Position numbers and translations under genes: made by a program
Virus record (IMG/VR): IMGVR_UViG_3300025000_000086
Location: 1-64,000 of that record
DNA: 64,000 nt
DNA from: a virus
Reading direction: 5' to 3' (one strand)
Notes under the pieces: generated by a model
Told to the model about the DNA's origin: nothing
Database searches by the model: none
The model's input: the letters and a program-made list of their open reading frames with translations, nothing else
In this document: in pieces, positions 42,902-52,734 of the stretch
How positions within the stretch are numbered: the first letter of the stretch is position 1
Layout: each line of letters starts with the position of its first letter

Positions 42902-45900
42902 TTAAGGTCTAATTTTAACCAATACTAAACCTTGTCTTCTAGCAACACTTATTGTACCAGAATAATTATTACCTCTCATTGTATACCAAGTACCAGAAGG
43001 TAAAATATAAGATTGTGTAACTTCGTTCATATTTAATAATGCTACACAATTATCAAACTTTCTACTAAATAAACCATTATTCAATTGATAATCTTCTAAT
43101 GGATTTCCAGTAGTAATAAAACATTCAGGTTGCATTTGTTCATGCCAGTTGCTTCCGTATGTATCTGATCCCCAATCTGAATGACAATAATAAGCATTTT
43201 TATGTTTACCCATTAAAAATCCTGCCAAACTAAACATTCTAGCAGGATATAATTCACTTGAACTTCTAGCAAGAGCAACTACCCATTTATCATTTTCTCC
43301 ACACCATTTTATAAAATCTATTTCATTTTTTATGAATTCTAAATCAAATCCTTCTGTTGTAATGACATCTGGATTTGTTGTCCAAGTATATAACCAAGTT
43401 TCTAATAAATATCCATCAAATGGCATTGCAAGTAATTTTGTATCTTCTACAAGTGTTCCATCTAAATTAAAATCTCTAGCACATCCGAAATTAGTCGTAA
43501 GATATTTACCTTGTCTGTGCAATTCATTTGCTAATAATTGCATTCTATTAGCACTAGAAGATAATCTCTCATAAACACTTCTAAAATTTAGTAATTGACT
43601 TGCTTCTGCTGACCAGTTAAAATCTACAAGAGTACCATAACTTTCTCCCCAAAAATCATCAATATATATTCCATCTGACCATATTTCTCTTTCTCTGATT
43701 AATCTATCGACATACCATTGTACTGTTTCAAGGTTTTTCCAATCATAATAGTATCTACCATCACCAAAAGGACTAGAAAATCCAGTTGCATCTACGCAAA
43801 ACCATTCCTTACGTTGTGCCATAATCTCTTGCCATCCTATTTGATTTGGATAATCTGATAAATCATCAAAATAATGAAATAAAAATAATTCAGGGTATAA
43901 TTTATATATTACGTCAGCTTTTACATTTGACCAATCAGATATAGGACTATAGTGCATATCATAGTCAAGCATTTGCTTTTGGTTATATACTGTAGGACGA
44001 AAAACTTCCCATCTGCCTATTCTTTTTGTTACATCAGGTAATATTTTTTGTATTTTAGGTACAATAACTTCAGCATATAAATTATTAATATTTGTAGGCA
44101 AATTATTTTCTATTATTGGTTCTTGCAAATTATCTAAAACAAGTGGATAAATAGTAAGAGTTTTAGAATCAGTGATACCTTCATATGATGCATTAATTGT
44201 TATTTCACTAGATATAGATGGTAATGTATAAATAGCATTGGATAATCCAATTGAATTAGTTGGTAATGATATAATACTGCCAATATTTGGAGATATAGAG
44301 TAATTAACTGTAAGATTTTTCTGTTCAACATTATTCCCATTATATTTTAATTGTGAATATAATTTAATTTGTTTAATTGTTTCAGTATTTAATTCTGTAT
44401 AAGGTATTGTTAATTCTACATCATCTACAATAGGAATATCTTGTTCTTCTATCACAATTATATCATCTACCCAAATAATTCCTGTTCCACCTCTACCAAT
44501 ATCTATTATTATATCTATTTCTTTAATTGTTTTTGTTGGAATAAATTCAAAATTTAATTGTGTCCAATCAAATGTATCTGAAGGCCATATCTGAGCAGTA
44601 CCCAATGGATTCCATTCACTTGTATCATCTGTATATTTAATCCAAGTCTCAAACCATAAATTTGCACCATTTATACAATTTTCACCTTTTGCCCAAGCAT
44701 TAAATATAACCTTTTTAGGTGTAATTTGATTTAAAGTAACTGTTTGTTCTATTTGTGTATATCTACAATCAATTCTATCAATATTAAATTTGCAAGATAA
44801 AGGAGTAGAATGATATATATTTGAATCTATACTTATACCTAATCCTGTAACATCTTCATCTGACATATTTGTGCCATAATTAGACCATCCAGATAATTGT
44901 AAAGAAAAATCATTATTTGAAATATTATTAATTGTAACTATAGGTATTATACTACAATTTTCAATCCAGTTATATTCACCTTGAAATACCCAAAATCTTA
45001 ATTTTGCTTTAATATATCCTGTAGTATTAGGTTCAAATAATACTTTATATTGATTACCTATATTGGATACTGTGATATATTTATATACGGTTAAATCTTG
45101 ATTATCATTCGCATCATAATAATGCAATGATATTTGTAAATTAGAGGAAATAATATTCTCTCTTTTAAAATAAAATCCTACTTCCAAATTGTCTCCAACA
45201 TTCACATCGAACTTTTGAGATTGAACAATAACCCAATTATCTGTTATGTCATCATATATTGGAGGAGTAATTTTAAATGCTTTACCAGATGATTGTATTA
45301 TAGGATTTTCAATATTTGTTACAGTAGCGTTCACTCCAACACTTGACCCATATACTTCCCATCCAGAAGGAATTGTAGAATTGACAGGATAAATAGAATA
45401 ATTACCATTATATAAATGCTCAAATGTTTGAATGGGAGAATCTTCCTCTTTTAAACTTAAAGCATTCATAAAATATGTAATTCCTTGTGAATCACTACCA
45501 TATACTAAATATCTAAAATCTACTTCAATTGCATCAATAGGTGCTTGTAAAATAATTTGATTTAAATTATATGTTATTGTATATGGAATTGTATAAAATT
45601 CTTCATCTCCTGATCCATCACTAGTATTAAATTGTATCCCTAATAATCCGTTAGAATTAGCAGTAGATTTAGTATATATTGAGAAATTATATTGTCTGCC
45701 ACCAATTATAGGAACATTAGATTTATTTATACTTTTCCATGATGCTTTAGGAAAATTAAAATACATTGATCTTGTACCATCAATTGCTACTTCATTAGAA
45801 AATCCACTATCTACAATAGAATCACCATAAATATTAAATCCTGAAGGGAAAGTTGTACCATCTTCAAAAGTTCCATTTGCTAATAATTCTGGATATTCTG

Positions 45901-48430
45901 GTTCTATAATTTCTCCTGGTAATTGTATTCTATTTATTGTTGGTTTTTGTGGATTATTTCCCAAATAATATTCTTTATCTAATTTAGCATAATAATTATT
46001 AGCATATATTCTATAAACTGCAATTGTAAAATCTGTTGCAACTACTAAATTTATACCTATTATATTCCAAGATGTTATACCTATTATTGGTATATCTATA
46101 TATTGTATAATATTTCCACTTAAATCAAATACAATAAATTTATTTTGATTATTATCATAAGTTATTAATTTATCATAATATAATGACAATCCTTTACAAT
46201 CAAATGATCCTTTAATATTAAAGTTATTTGTAATATTCCCTATTAAATTAAATATTTTCACTATTCCAGAATTTGATATTCTTGCAATATGATTATCATT
46301 AATAAAACAAAAATCTGTAAATCCAATATTGCCAGAATATGTTATTGTATTAGATAAATTATATACATCACCAATATTATTCATATACCATAATTCATCA
46401 TTAAAATAAGATAATGCTACAATATTTATTTCTGATTCTATTAAATTTAATTTATTAGGGACAAATATATCTGATTCATAAATACCTGAATCTGTAGTAA
46501 TATAATATTTATTTGCATGAGATAAATATAATATAGAATTAATATCTTCATCAACAGAATAAATAGCATTCACATTTTCCACAGGAATACTACCATTGTC
46601 AAATATTATTTTATGATTAACATTATCTATATTCCATAATTTTGCCGTATTTGTTATAGAAGGATAACCAGATAATAAATTTGTACCTGTATCATAATAG
46701 ATATATCCATTATTTCTTAATTGCTCAGCAGATATTTCAGCAACTAAATGATTCTGTCCATCATTCCATATTAATTTTTTAACTCCTGCAACGCTATACT
46801 CCCAAGGTTGAATAGTGTCTTCATTTTGTGTCATATATATTTTATAACTTGTCGCACCATCAACTGGACAAATTTCTATAGGAACACAATTAGTATTTGA
46901 AATAGCATCTGTTATTGCTCTTACTTCATTTGATCTGTCAGTCTCACCAAAAGAAGTACATGCAGTAACACAATAATATCTAGTATTATTTGCAGGAATA
47001 TTTCCTCCTGTAGTCACTAACCATCTATCAGGATGAACAATATGAGGTATTCTTAAATACTGATCAGTATTTATATTATTTACTTCTATTTCTGAAATAT
47101 TATTATTCCAAGGAGATATAGTATACTCAGTATCATTTATTTTTGTCATTTCTGAATTTTGTAATAATGTAAATGATTTAAATGTATTAGAAGCAATAAA
47201 TTCTCCTATTAATCCATCTGTTATAAACGATACACTATTATTATCTTTAATATCTAATTCTACATGATTAATATTTATAATATTGTCAAGATTAATTACA
47301 TTTGTGCTATCAATATTATTACTAGGTATTTCTAATATGTTTTTATTTGAATTAATATTAATTGTATTAGAAGATAATAATGGTTCAGAAACTAATAAAA
47401 CACCACCTATATATCCATTATCTCCACTAATATTAGTGATTTCAATATCTACTTTTTCAGAATATAATGTATTCATAATATAAATAATATCTGTTTGCCA
47501 TTGATTACTTGTCTCTATATTGATAATTTTTTCATTAATTATATTTCTATATCTATCTAATAGTTTAATATTTACTTGAAAATTAGTTACTCCTAAACTC
47601 ATAGAATATATAGTTATTTTTTGTTTTAGTAATCCTTTGTCAATGCAAATATTATTTTGACTTATAGAACTATTATTTTGCATAAACATAGAATTTGTGC
47701 CAATAGGATTAATTTCTTCTATAATTGTTGAATTTACACAATCCCATCCTGTAGGAATAATATCATCACTTGAATAAAAAAAATTAGAATTCATAATAAC
47801 ATTTTCTATAGGTAAACTTACTTGTGGAATATCTAATTCTTCTAAAGTAAATCCACCATACCATGCTTTACCTACTGAAAATCCTCTATGTAATATATGA
47901 AAAAATAAATATTTTACTGGTCTTGAAGGAATAAAAGTTTTTTTCTTAAAAGTAAAATCATAAGTCCCCTCATCAAAAGTTAAATTACCTCCACCAACAG
48001 CAGGCCAACCAGGAGGATAACCAATAAACCCAACATTTATGATTGGATTACCTGTGCAATTTTCAGCAGATACATAAGCAGATACTCTAATTGGTTTAAC
48101 TTCTGTTTGATTAATTGCTATTACCTGTGTTATACCACCAGATTGTTGTACTAATAGGTTAGTAATATCAAGCATAATAGATTTACCACCAGAGGGAGGA
48201 GATAGGGTACTCCAATCTGCCCCACTCGAATCAAATCTGCCATAATCGCAACCCCCAAGGTAAAACCAGTAATCAGGAGAAATACCATTTCCTCCTAAAG
48301 TATCACATATTCCATTATTAGCATAGCAATGATCAGAAGGATCATATGGAAAATTACCTTCACTGTCCATTACTTGAATATTCCCAAACGTACTAATGGT
48401 TAAATCAGGATTATATAATAGATTTGCGAT
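42902..48430 (-). CDS. Giant tail-fibre protein with carbohydrate-binding repeats and glycosidase-like barrel
   Basis: The frame opens at ATC 48430, 6 bases after AGGTGA, giving MANLLYNPDLTI and 1842 residues. The first ATG (48370) lacks a ribosome site. Several N-x-F...P-x-GW segments (for example NGTFEDGTTFPSGF, STIPSGWEVYG, IIPTGWD) look like jelly-roll carbohydrate-binding modules. A middle part resembles a beta-propeller. The last 375 residues, with DGIYIDDFWGES and ETWLYTW, resemble TIM-barrel glycosyl-hydrolase-like families (GHL15 type). It probably binds and trims a host surface glycan. Confidence 0.75.
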   Translation of the reverse strand: MANLLYNPDLTISTFGNIQVMDSEGNFPYDPSDHCYANNGICDTLGGNGISPDYWFYLGGCDYGRFDSSGADWSTLSPPSGGKSIMLDITNLLVQQSGGITQVIAINQTEVKPIRVSAYVSAENCTGNPIINVGFIGYPPGWPAVGGGNLTFDEGTYDFTFKKKTFIPSRPVKYLFFHILHRGFSVGKAWYGGFTLEELDIPQVSLPIENVIMNSNFFYSSDDIIPTGWDCVNSTIIEEINPIGTNSMFMQNNSSISQNNICIDKGLLKQKITIYSMSLGVTNFQVNIKLLDRYRNIINEKIINIETSNQWQTDIIYIMNTLYSEKVDIEITNISGDNGYIGGVLLVSEPLLSSNTININSNKNILEIPSNNIDSTNVINLDNIININHVELDIKDNNSVSFITDGLIGEFIASNTFKSFTLLQNSEMTKINDTEYTISPWNNNISEIEVNNINTDQYLRIPHIVHPDRWLVTTGGNIPANNTRYYCVTACTSFGETDRSNEVRAITDAISNTNCVPIEICPVDGATSYKIYMTQNEDTIQPWEYSVAGVKKLIWNDGQNHLVAEISAEQLRNNGYIYYDTGTNLLSGYPSITNTAKLWNIDNVNHKIIFDNGSIPVENVNAIYSVDEDINSILYLSHANKYYITTDSGIYESDIFVPNKLNLIESEINIVALSYFNDELWYMNNIGDVYNLSNTITYSGNIGFTDFCFINDNHIARISNSGIVKIFNLIGNITNNFNIKGSFDCKGLSLYYDKLITYDNNQNKFIVFDLSGNIIQYIDIPIIGITSWNIIGINLVVATDFTIAVYRIYANNYYAKLDKEYYLGNNPQKPTINRIQLPGEIIEPEYPELLANGTFEDGTTFPSGFNIYGDSIVDSGFSNEVAIDGTRSMYFNFPKASWKSINKSNVPIIGGRQYNFSIYTKSTANSNGLLGIQFNTSDGSGDEEFYTIPYTITYNLNQIILQAPIDAIEVDFRYLVYGSDSQGITYFMNALSLKEEDSPIQTFEHLYNGNYSIYPVNSTIPSGWEVYGSSVGVNATVTNIENPIIQSSGKAFKITPPIYDDITDNWVIVQSQKFDVNVGDNLEVGFYFKRENIISSNLQISLHYYDANDNQDLTVYKYITVSNIGNQYKVLFEPNTTGYIKAKLRFWVFQGEYNWIENCSIIPIVTINNISNNDFSLQLSGWSNYGTNMSDEDVTGLGISIDSNIYHSTPLSCKFNIDRIDCRYTQIEQTVTLNQITPKKVIFNAWAKGENCINGANLWFETWIKYTDDTSEWNPLGTAQIWPSDTFDWTQLNFEFIPTKTIKEIDIIIDIGRGGTGIIWVDDIIVIEEQDIPIVDDVELTIPYTELNTETIKQIKLYSQLKYNGNNVEQKNLTVNYSISPNIGSIISLPTNSIGLSNAIYTLPSISSEITINASYEGITDSKTLTIYPLVLDNLQEPIIENNLPTNINNLYAEVIVPKIQKILPDVTKRIGRWEVFRPTVYNQKQMLDYDMHYSPISDWSNVKADVIYKLYPELFLFHYFDDLSDYPNQIGWQEIMAQRKEWFCVDATGFSSPFGDGRYYYDWKNLETVQWYVDRLIREREIWSDGIYIDDFWGESYGTLVDFNWSAEASQLLNFRSVYERLSSSANRMQLLANELHRQGKYLTTNFGCARDFNLDGTLVEDTKLLAMPFDGYLLETWLYTWTTNPDVITTEGFDLEFIKNEIDFIKWCGENDKWVVALARSSSELYPARMFSLAGFLMGKHKNAYYCHSDWGSDTYGSNWHEQMQPECFITTGNPLEDYQLNNGLFSRKFDNCVALLNMNEVTQSYILPSGTWYTMRGNNYSGTISVARRQGLVLVKIRP

Positions 48431-48460
48431 TTAAAATCACCTACTTTGCAATATACTAAA

Positions 48461-48967
48461 TTATATTTCTTGTATTTGAATCCAAGTTGTACTACTATTA
48501 ACTGGTGCAACATTAGCAGTAAATACAATTTTCCCCTTATTAAATTTAGGAAAACATTGAAAAGCACCATAAACAATTTTACTATTATCAGGACATATAA
48601 ATGATATTTCTGTACCTGTGCCATCATACCATTTAAACCAATCTCCTGATGCAACTTCATTTTCAAATGTAACAGTTAATGCTTGATTTTGATTATTATT
48701 TATAGCAATCAATATTGCTTTATTTGATACAGGAATTTCTATACTATCAGTTAATTTAATTCCATTCCAAGCAATTGTTGTTCTTTGTAAAAATGTTTTA
48801 TTTTCACTACTTAAAGTTGTATCAACTGGCAATCTATTTAATTCATTAACTCCTGTAATGCCATCTTCTTGATACATTTTACACGGTATTACAAAGTCAT
48901 TACCATTATTAACTACTTCAACTGTTCCTGTTATTAAATTAAAATCTTGTGGAAATGTAAAAGGCAT
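48461..48967 (-). CDS. Tail or baseplate protein, 168 aa
   Basis: ATG behind AAAGGAGTAG. Beta-rich, with Asn and Thr bias, and no Cys in the second half. It sits in a chain of short structural genes feeding into the giant fibre gene. A virion role is inferred from context. Confidence 0.6.
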   Translation of the reverse strand: MPFTFPQDFNLITGTVEVVNNGNDFVIPCKMYQEDGITGVNELNRLPVDTTLSSENKTFLQRTTIAWNGIKLTDSIEIPVSNKAILIAINNNQNQALTVTFENEVASGDWFKWYDGTGTEISFICPDNSKIVYGAFQCFPKFNKGKIVFTANVAPVNSSTTWIQIQEI

Positions 48968-48991
48968 TTAATTATCATCTACTCCTTTCAT

Positions 48992-49267
48992 TTATGTAAT
49001 TATTAATGTTTTTGCACAAGTATGAATATTATAATTATATTGTATTTTAAATTTAGAAGCATCAGAATCATTCTCATTAACTAATTTAATACATCTAATA
49101 TTCTCTTTATGTATAATTCTTAATGGACTTCCTACTGCTTCATTTGTAATAGGTATTTGTAATATTTCATTATTGTTATATATATTCAATTCTCCTAATT
49201 GTGTATAATTAGATTGTGTGTCTATATTTCTTCCTGGCATACACCCACCTATGAATACGTTTGGCAA
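48992..49267 (-). CDS. Small tail-region protein, 91 aa
   Basis: TTG 49267 is 6 bases after AAGGTG. A GTG at 49276 overlaps the site. Beta-rich small domain with a Gly/Cys-containing start (VFIGGCMPGRN). Function unknown, probably structural. Confidence 0.55.
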   Translation of the reverse strand: MPNVFIGGCMPGRNIDTQSNYTQLGELNIYNNNEILQIPITNEAVGSPLRIIHKENIRCIKLVNENDSDASKFKIQYNYNIHTCAKTLIIT

Positions 49268-49284
49268 AATATTCACCTTCTTTT

Positions 49285-49899
49285 TTAATTAATTAACCAC
49301 ATTCTACCATTAAATAAATCATCTGTAGGGTTATTACTTCTTACTTCAATACTAGTTATATTTGAAGCATCTTCTATGTAATCCCATATATCACCATTAT
49401 ATCTGTATATTTTATTAGTAGATTTTACTTGTACTCTCCAACCAATTTCAGGAGTTGAATATATAGTATCAAGATCAGAAAAATTTGTTACAGGTGGTTT
49501 ATATATTATTTTAGTATTGTCTACAACATCTTGAAGAGTTTCTGTTATATCTCCATTAGAATCAATTTGAGTGAATACTCTTGATGAATTTAAATACATA
49601 CTACCTGTTCCCATATAAGAATATAATTGAGTTAATCCATTATTTAAAGAATTATGATAAACTATACCTTGATTATAATCAACATAAAATTGATTTTCAC
49701 TAGGATTATTAGAAGTAGTTTCAATCCAAGTTATATCATTTCCTACAATTTGTACTTTATTAGCGTATTCAGGAATTTCAGAAAGAATTACTTTAGAATT
49801 TACAATTTGCTGATTCTCATTTATTTGTAAAAAAGGGTCTGTAGAATCTCCTTTTCTTCTTCTTGAAATAATCGAAGTTTGAAAATCAAAAACAGACAT
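49285..49899 (-). CDS. Tail-fibre/baseplate protein, 204 aa
   Basis: ATG 49899 follows TGGAGGAGTG. The C-terminal part (DLDTIYSTPEIGWRVQV, IYRYNGDIWDYIE) matches a segment common in Firmicute phage receptor-binding and baseplate proteins. The N-terminal 30 residues are basic and may anchor it. Confidence 0.65.
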   Translation of the reverse strand: MSVFDFQTSIISRRRKGDSTDPFLQINENQQIVNSKVILSEIPEYANKVQIVGNDITWIETTSNNPSENQFYVDYNQGIVYHNSLNNGLTQLYSYMGTGSMYLNSSRVFTQIDSNGDITETLQDVVDNTKIIYKPPVTNFSDLDTIYSTPEIGWRVQVKSTNKIYRYNGDIWDYIEDASNITSIEVRSNNPTDDLFNGRMWLIN

Positions 49900-49916
49900 A
49901 CAATCACACTCCTCCA

Positions 49917-51110
49917 TTAAATTATATTATTTAAACAACTTACTAAATCATTTAAATCACTTGCTCTTAAATCATCTGCGTCTTCATCATCTATAACATC
50001 ACTAATTCCTAATTTTGTTGTTGGCAAATTTGTTCCATTCATTGGGAGAATGGCATTTCTTGATTCATTGAACATACTTGCATAAAATATATTACCACTA
50101 TAAGCAATTGTAAAATTAATAGTAGATAAATTTTTGTACTGTCTAAATAGATTTATTTTACTATTTAAATTATTCCATTCATAATAAATTAAATTTGTTG
50201 CTGGATCACCTTGTATTTTTGGCGTATCCCAAGAAAAATTACTTGGCCTTGCATCAGTTGTTACATATAAATCATTTGACCAATAATAACTATTTAACCA
50301 ACTATCTTCAGGAAATACATGATAACTTGATAAAGCATTAAATTTATATTCTGTATCTGGAGATAAATTTGTAAATGTTACTATTCTATCACCAGAATTA
50401 TAACCATCATAATATATTCTTTGTATTTGTGATAATACACCATTTAAATATAAATATACTTCTATTTGTGTCCAATTTCCTATCATTCCATCTGCTAGTC
50501 TAATATCAATAGTATATGTTGAAACAGCAGACATAGTAATATTACCTGGAGATTTAGGAGTGGTTACATAATCACCTTCATCTCCATATGAGGAAACACC
50601 TTGAGAATTTTCTGCTCTTACATCAAAATAATATCTATATCCATATAATGTATTATTTAAAGTATAATATGTATTATAAATTGGAGTTGCATATTGCCAT
50701 CCACTATTGCCTATATATGCTAAAGTATAAAAATCAGCATAATCAGAAGGATTCCAATTAATTCTAAATGTACCTTCTCCTTGATTAGTTACCCAAGGTG
50801 TTCCTGAAGGTGTTTCTGGCGCAGGAGTATCTGTTATTTCTGAAATATAATATCCATCTCCACCAATAACATACCACGCACCTTGATAGTATGCTTTACA
50901 ACAAAAACTATACCATGTATCAGGTGATAATCCATCATATGTAAACACATTACCACCTACACCTGTTTGACCACGCCAAGCATAAGGGTCTTCTGGATCA
51001 GTTCCTACATACCAAGCAAAATCATCATACTCAGATAATGGATATTGTAAACCATCTGCATAAACTGTAATTGATGTTGATGTTATATTACTTGTTGATA
51101 ACCATGACAT
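49917..51110 (-). CDS. Fibronectin type III repeat tail protein, 397 aa
   Basis: About three FnIII-like beta-sandwich repeats cover residues 1-295, recognisable by the spaced Tyr/Trp and YRYYFDVRAEN or YKFNALSSY endings. A short helical tail follows. Such domains decorate phage tails and help weak adhesion to cell surfaces. ATG behind AAAGTAGGTG. Confidence 0.75.
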   Translation of the reverse strand: MSWLSTSNITSTSITVYADGLQYPLSEYDDFAWYVGTDPEDPYAWRGQTGVGGNVFTYDGLSPDTWYSFCCKAYYQGAWYVIGGDGYYISEITDTPAPETPSGTPWVTNQGEGTFRINWNPSDYADFYTLAYIGNSGWQYATPIYNTYYTLNNTLYGYRYYFDVRAENSQGVSSYGDEGDYVTTPKSPGNITMSAVSTYTIDIRLADGMIGNWTQIEVYLYLNGVLSQIQRIYYDGYNSGDRIVTFTNLSPDTEYKFNALSSYHVFPEDSWLNSYYWSNDLYVTTDARPSNFSWDTPKIQGDPATNLIYYEWNNLNSKINLFRQYKNLSTINFTIAYSGNIFYASMFNESRNAILPMNGTNLPTTKLGISDVIDDEDADDLRASDLNDLVSCLNNII

Positions 51111-51150
51111 TTATATTATTCACCTACTTTAAAAATACAAATAAAATATA

Positions 51151-51183
51151 ATAGATTTAATATTTGTTATATATTAAATCTAT
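51151..51183 (-). promoter_or_regulatory. 13-bp intergenic hairpin
   Basis: ATAGATTTAATAT and ATATTAAATCTAT pair perfectly around a 7-base loop, between the coiled-coil gene and the FnIII gene. It lacks a T run, so processing is likelier than termination. Confidence 0.4.
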
Positions 51184-51230
51184 TATATAAATATTATGTT
51201 ATTTATAGTTAATTATAGTATTATAATTAC

Positions 51231-51446
51231 TTATTTAACATTTTCTAATTGTATTAACATATCTTTATATTTAATAATATCAGTATCAATCCTATTAATT
51301 TCTAATTGAAGATTATTTTTTCTTGCTCCCAAGTCAATTAATTGTTTATAGATAAATTCAGGTGTTATTGTTTGTTCTTGAACAACTGTTTGCCTTACTT
51401 TCATTACACCATTATCATTAATTATTTCCATAGTATTGTCTGCCAT
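51231..51446 (-). CDS. Coiled-coil tail-region protein, 71 aa
   Basis: ATG behind AAAGGAGG. After a short strand the last 45 residues form a heptad helix. Possibly a trimerisation or linker protein of the tail tip. Not recognised. Confidence 0.55.
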   Translation of the reverse strand: MADNTMEIINDNGVMKVRQTVVQEQTITPEFIYKQLIDLGARKNNLQLEINRIDTDIIKYKDMLIQLENVK

Positions 51447-51589
51447 TAGGGAATTCCTCCTTTAAATTTAAATTTTATTTGTAGTTTAATTTGTAATTTA
51501 ATAATAAATCATAATAAATTTATAATAATTATATTTATCGACATTAAAACACATATACCAACATTCTTTGTCAAAGGAAATGACTCCTG

Positions 51590-51618
51590 ACTATAGAATT
51601 AACATAGAGAAAGGAGGT
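51590..51618 (+). promoter_or_regulatory. Possible rightward promoter
   Basis: A TTGTCA about 25 bases upstream of CTATAGAAT (near 51592) gives a plausible sigma-A pair with an 18-base spacer, ahead of the isolated rightward gene at 51625. The match is only moderate. Confidence 0.35.
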
Positions 51619-51624
51619 GGTATA

Positions 51625-51834
51625 ATGAGTATAGGTGGATTTAGAATGCCACAAATACCATCAATTGAAACTGATAGTGATTGTGAACATATTCCAATTT
51701 GTGAAAAACTAGATATAATTACAAAAGATTGTTTTAGAGGAGTGCATCCTATGAGAAGATGCAATCAAGGTCAATATGCTCAAATTAAAATTCTTTCAAT
51801 GATTCTAAATCGACTCCCATCCCAACAAGAATAA
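51625..51834 (+). CDS. Isolated rightward Cys protein, 69 aa
   Basis: ATG follows AAAGGAGGTGG, one of the best ribosome sites in the window. The in-frame ATG at 51568 is upstream of it. The protein has paired Cys (SDCEHIPICEK, DCFRG, RRCNQ). It is transcribed against the late genes, and its 3' end overlaps the leftward gene at 51785. Confidence 0.6.
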   Translation: MSIGGFRMPQIPSIETDSDCEHIPICEKLDIITKDCFRGVHPMRRCNQGQYAQIKILSMILNRLPSQQE

Positions 51835-51943
51835 ATTTTTGTAATTCTTTTATTTTTAAAATTTCTATAAACATACTTTCCAACTGTTCTTTAAGAGCAG
51901 TTTCTTTTTGTTCATTTGTTTGGACAGTTTTTTCTTTATTCAT
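51785..51943 (-). CDS. Small helical protein, 52 aa, overlapping an antisense gene
   Basis: ATG 51943 behind AAAGGAGTG gives 52 codons: a Gln/Glu-rich helix, then a hydrophobic stretch (KFILVGMGVDLES). The last 50 bases overlap the 3' end of the rightward gene at 51625. Both frames look real, so the overlap is convergent. Confidence 0.5.
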   Translation of the reverse strand: MNKEKTVQTNEQKETALKEQLESMFIEILKIKELQKFILVGMGVDLESLKEF

Positions 51944-51993
51944 AATAAAAACACTCCTTTTTATTTTATTTTATTATATTTGATTAAAATAAA

Positions 51994-52014
51994 AAGACCT
52001 CTTAATGAGGTCTT
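51994..52014 (-). terminator. Terminator of the antirepressor operon
   Basis: AAGACCTC and GAGGTCTT pair perfectly around 5 bases and are followed leftwards by TTTTATTTTAAT. Confidence 0.85.
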
Positions 52015-52038
52015 AATTGTTAACACATTTTAATTAAA

Positions 52039-52734
52039 TTAATTAACTTTATTCTCAAGTAGATTAACATTCTTTTTATTCCAACGCTTTAGAATATACT
52101 GAATACCCTTTGGTGTCACAAGTGTAACCGGAATATCCACAATTTCACCTTTTATATACATAGATTTTATAATCACTAAAAAGTATCCAGCGTCGATAAA
52201 TTGTTGTCTAGGTATATTATGTCTTTCCTTTTTCGACATTAATATATCTTCACTTCTGAGAAAGGCGAACATTTTATTCCTGCCTTTGAGTTTTAATACT
52301 TTAGCAACTTGGAGCATTGTGAAGTTGCTCCTTGTGTTAATTACTTGGTTATAGAATTCTATTTTAGGTTGTTGTTCCTCTAGTTTTTGTTGGAGCAGTA
52401 TTAATTCTCCTTTCCTTAAACCTTCTAAAAGATTCCAAACCCAATCCATAAAAGCATTTGCATTTGACTGTCTACTCCAACGACATATTTCATAAATACC
52501 TCTTGCTTCGTATAAATATGTGTTTCTTCCGTTTACCAAAGTGGTAAATGAATATTTATCAAGTCGCTCTTTATGCCTATCATGAATTTTCCCAATTGCA
52601 GTCATCGGATCTGAGTATTCCAAAGCAATCCCCATTTGTTCTCTTGTCATAAAAATATCATTATTAATATTTCTATATAAATCACATACAGTACCCTGAA
52701 AATTTTCACTCTTATATAATACTAAATCATTCAT
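52039..52734 (-). CDS. Phage antirepressor, BRO-N plus KilAC
   Basis: A 231-residue DNA-binding protein. Residues 1-110 form a BRO-N domain (REQMGIALEYSDP through YEICRWSRQSNANAF). The C-terminal half, from TRSNFTMLQVAKVLKLKG onward, is the KilAC/antirepressor domain. Antirepressors switch off phage repressors or act as regulators. The start is ATG 52734, overlapping the upstream stop by 8 bases. An in-frame start at 52779 would lie inside that gene. Confidence 0.85.
   Translation of the reverse strand: MNDLVLYKSENFQGTVCDLYRNINNDIFMTREQMGIALEYSDPMTAIGKIHDRHKERLDKYSFTTLVNGRNTYLYEARGIYEICRWSRQSNANAFMDWVWNLLEGLRKGELILLQQKLEEQQPKIEFYNQVINTRSNFTMLQVAKVLKLKGRNKMFAFLRSEDILMSKKERHNIPRQQFIDAGYFLVIIKSMYIKGEIVDIPVTLVTPKGIQYILKRWNKKNVNLLENKVN

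Noticed and set aside
43332-43574. Rightward frames inside the giant fibre gene
   Set aside because: They lie opposite a continuous 1842-residue coding frame and have no ribosome site.
48400-48666. An 88-residue leftward frame in this interval
   Set aside because: It lies inside the well-supported gene at 48461-48967 in another frame, with no ribosome site.
42902-51110. Diversity-generating retroelement acting on tail-fibre genes
   Set aside because: No reverse transcriptase gene, template repeat or accessory gene was found in the window.
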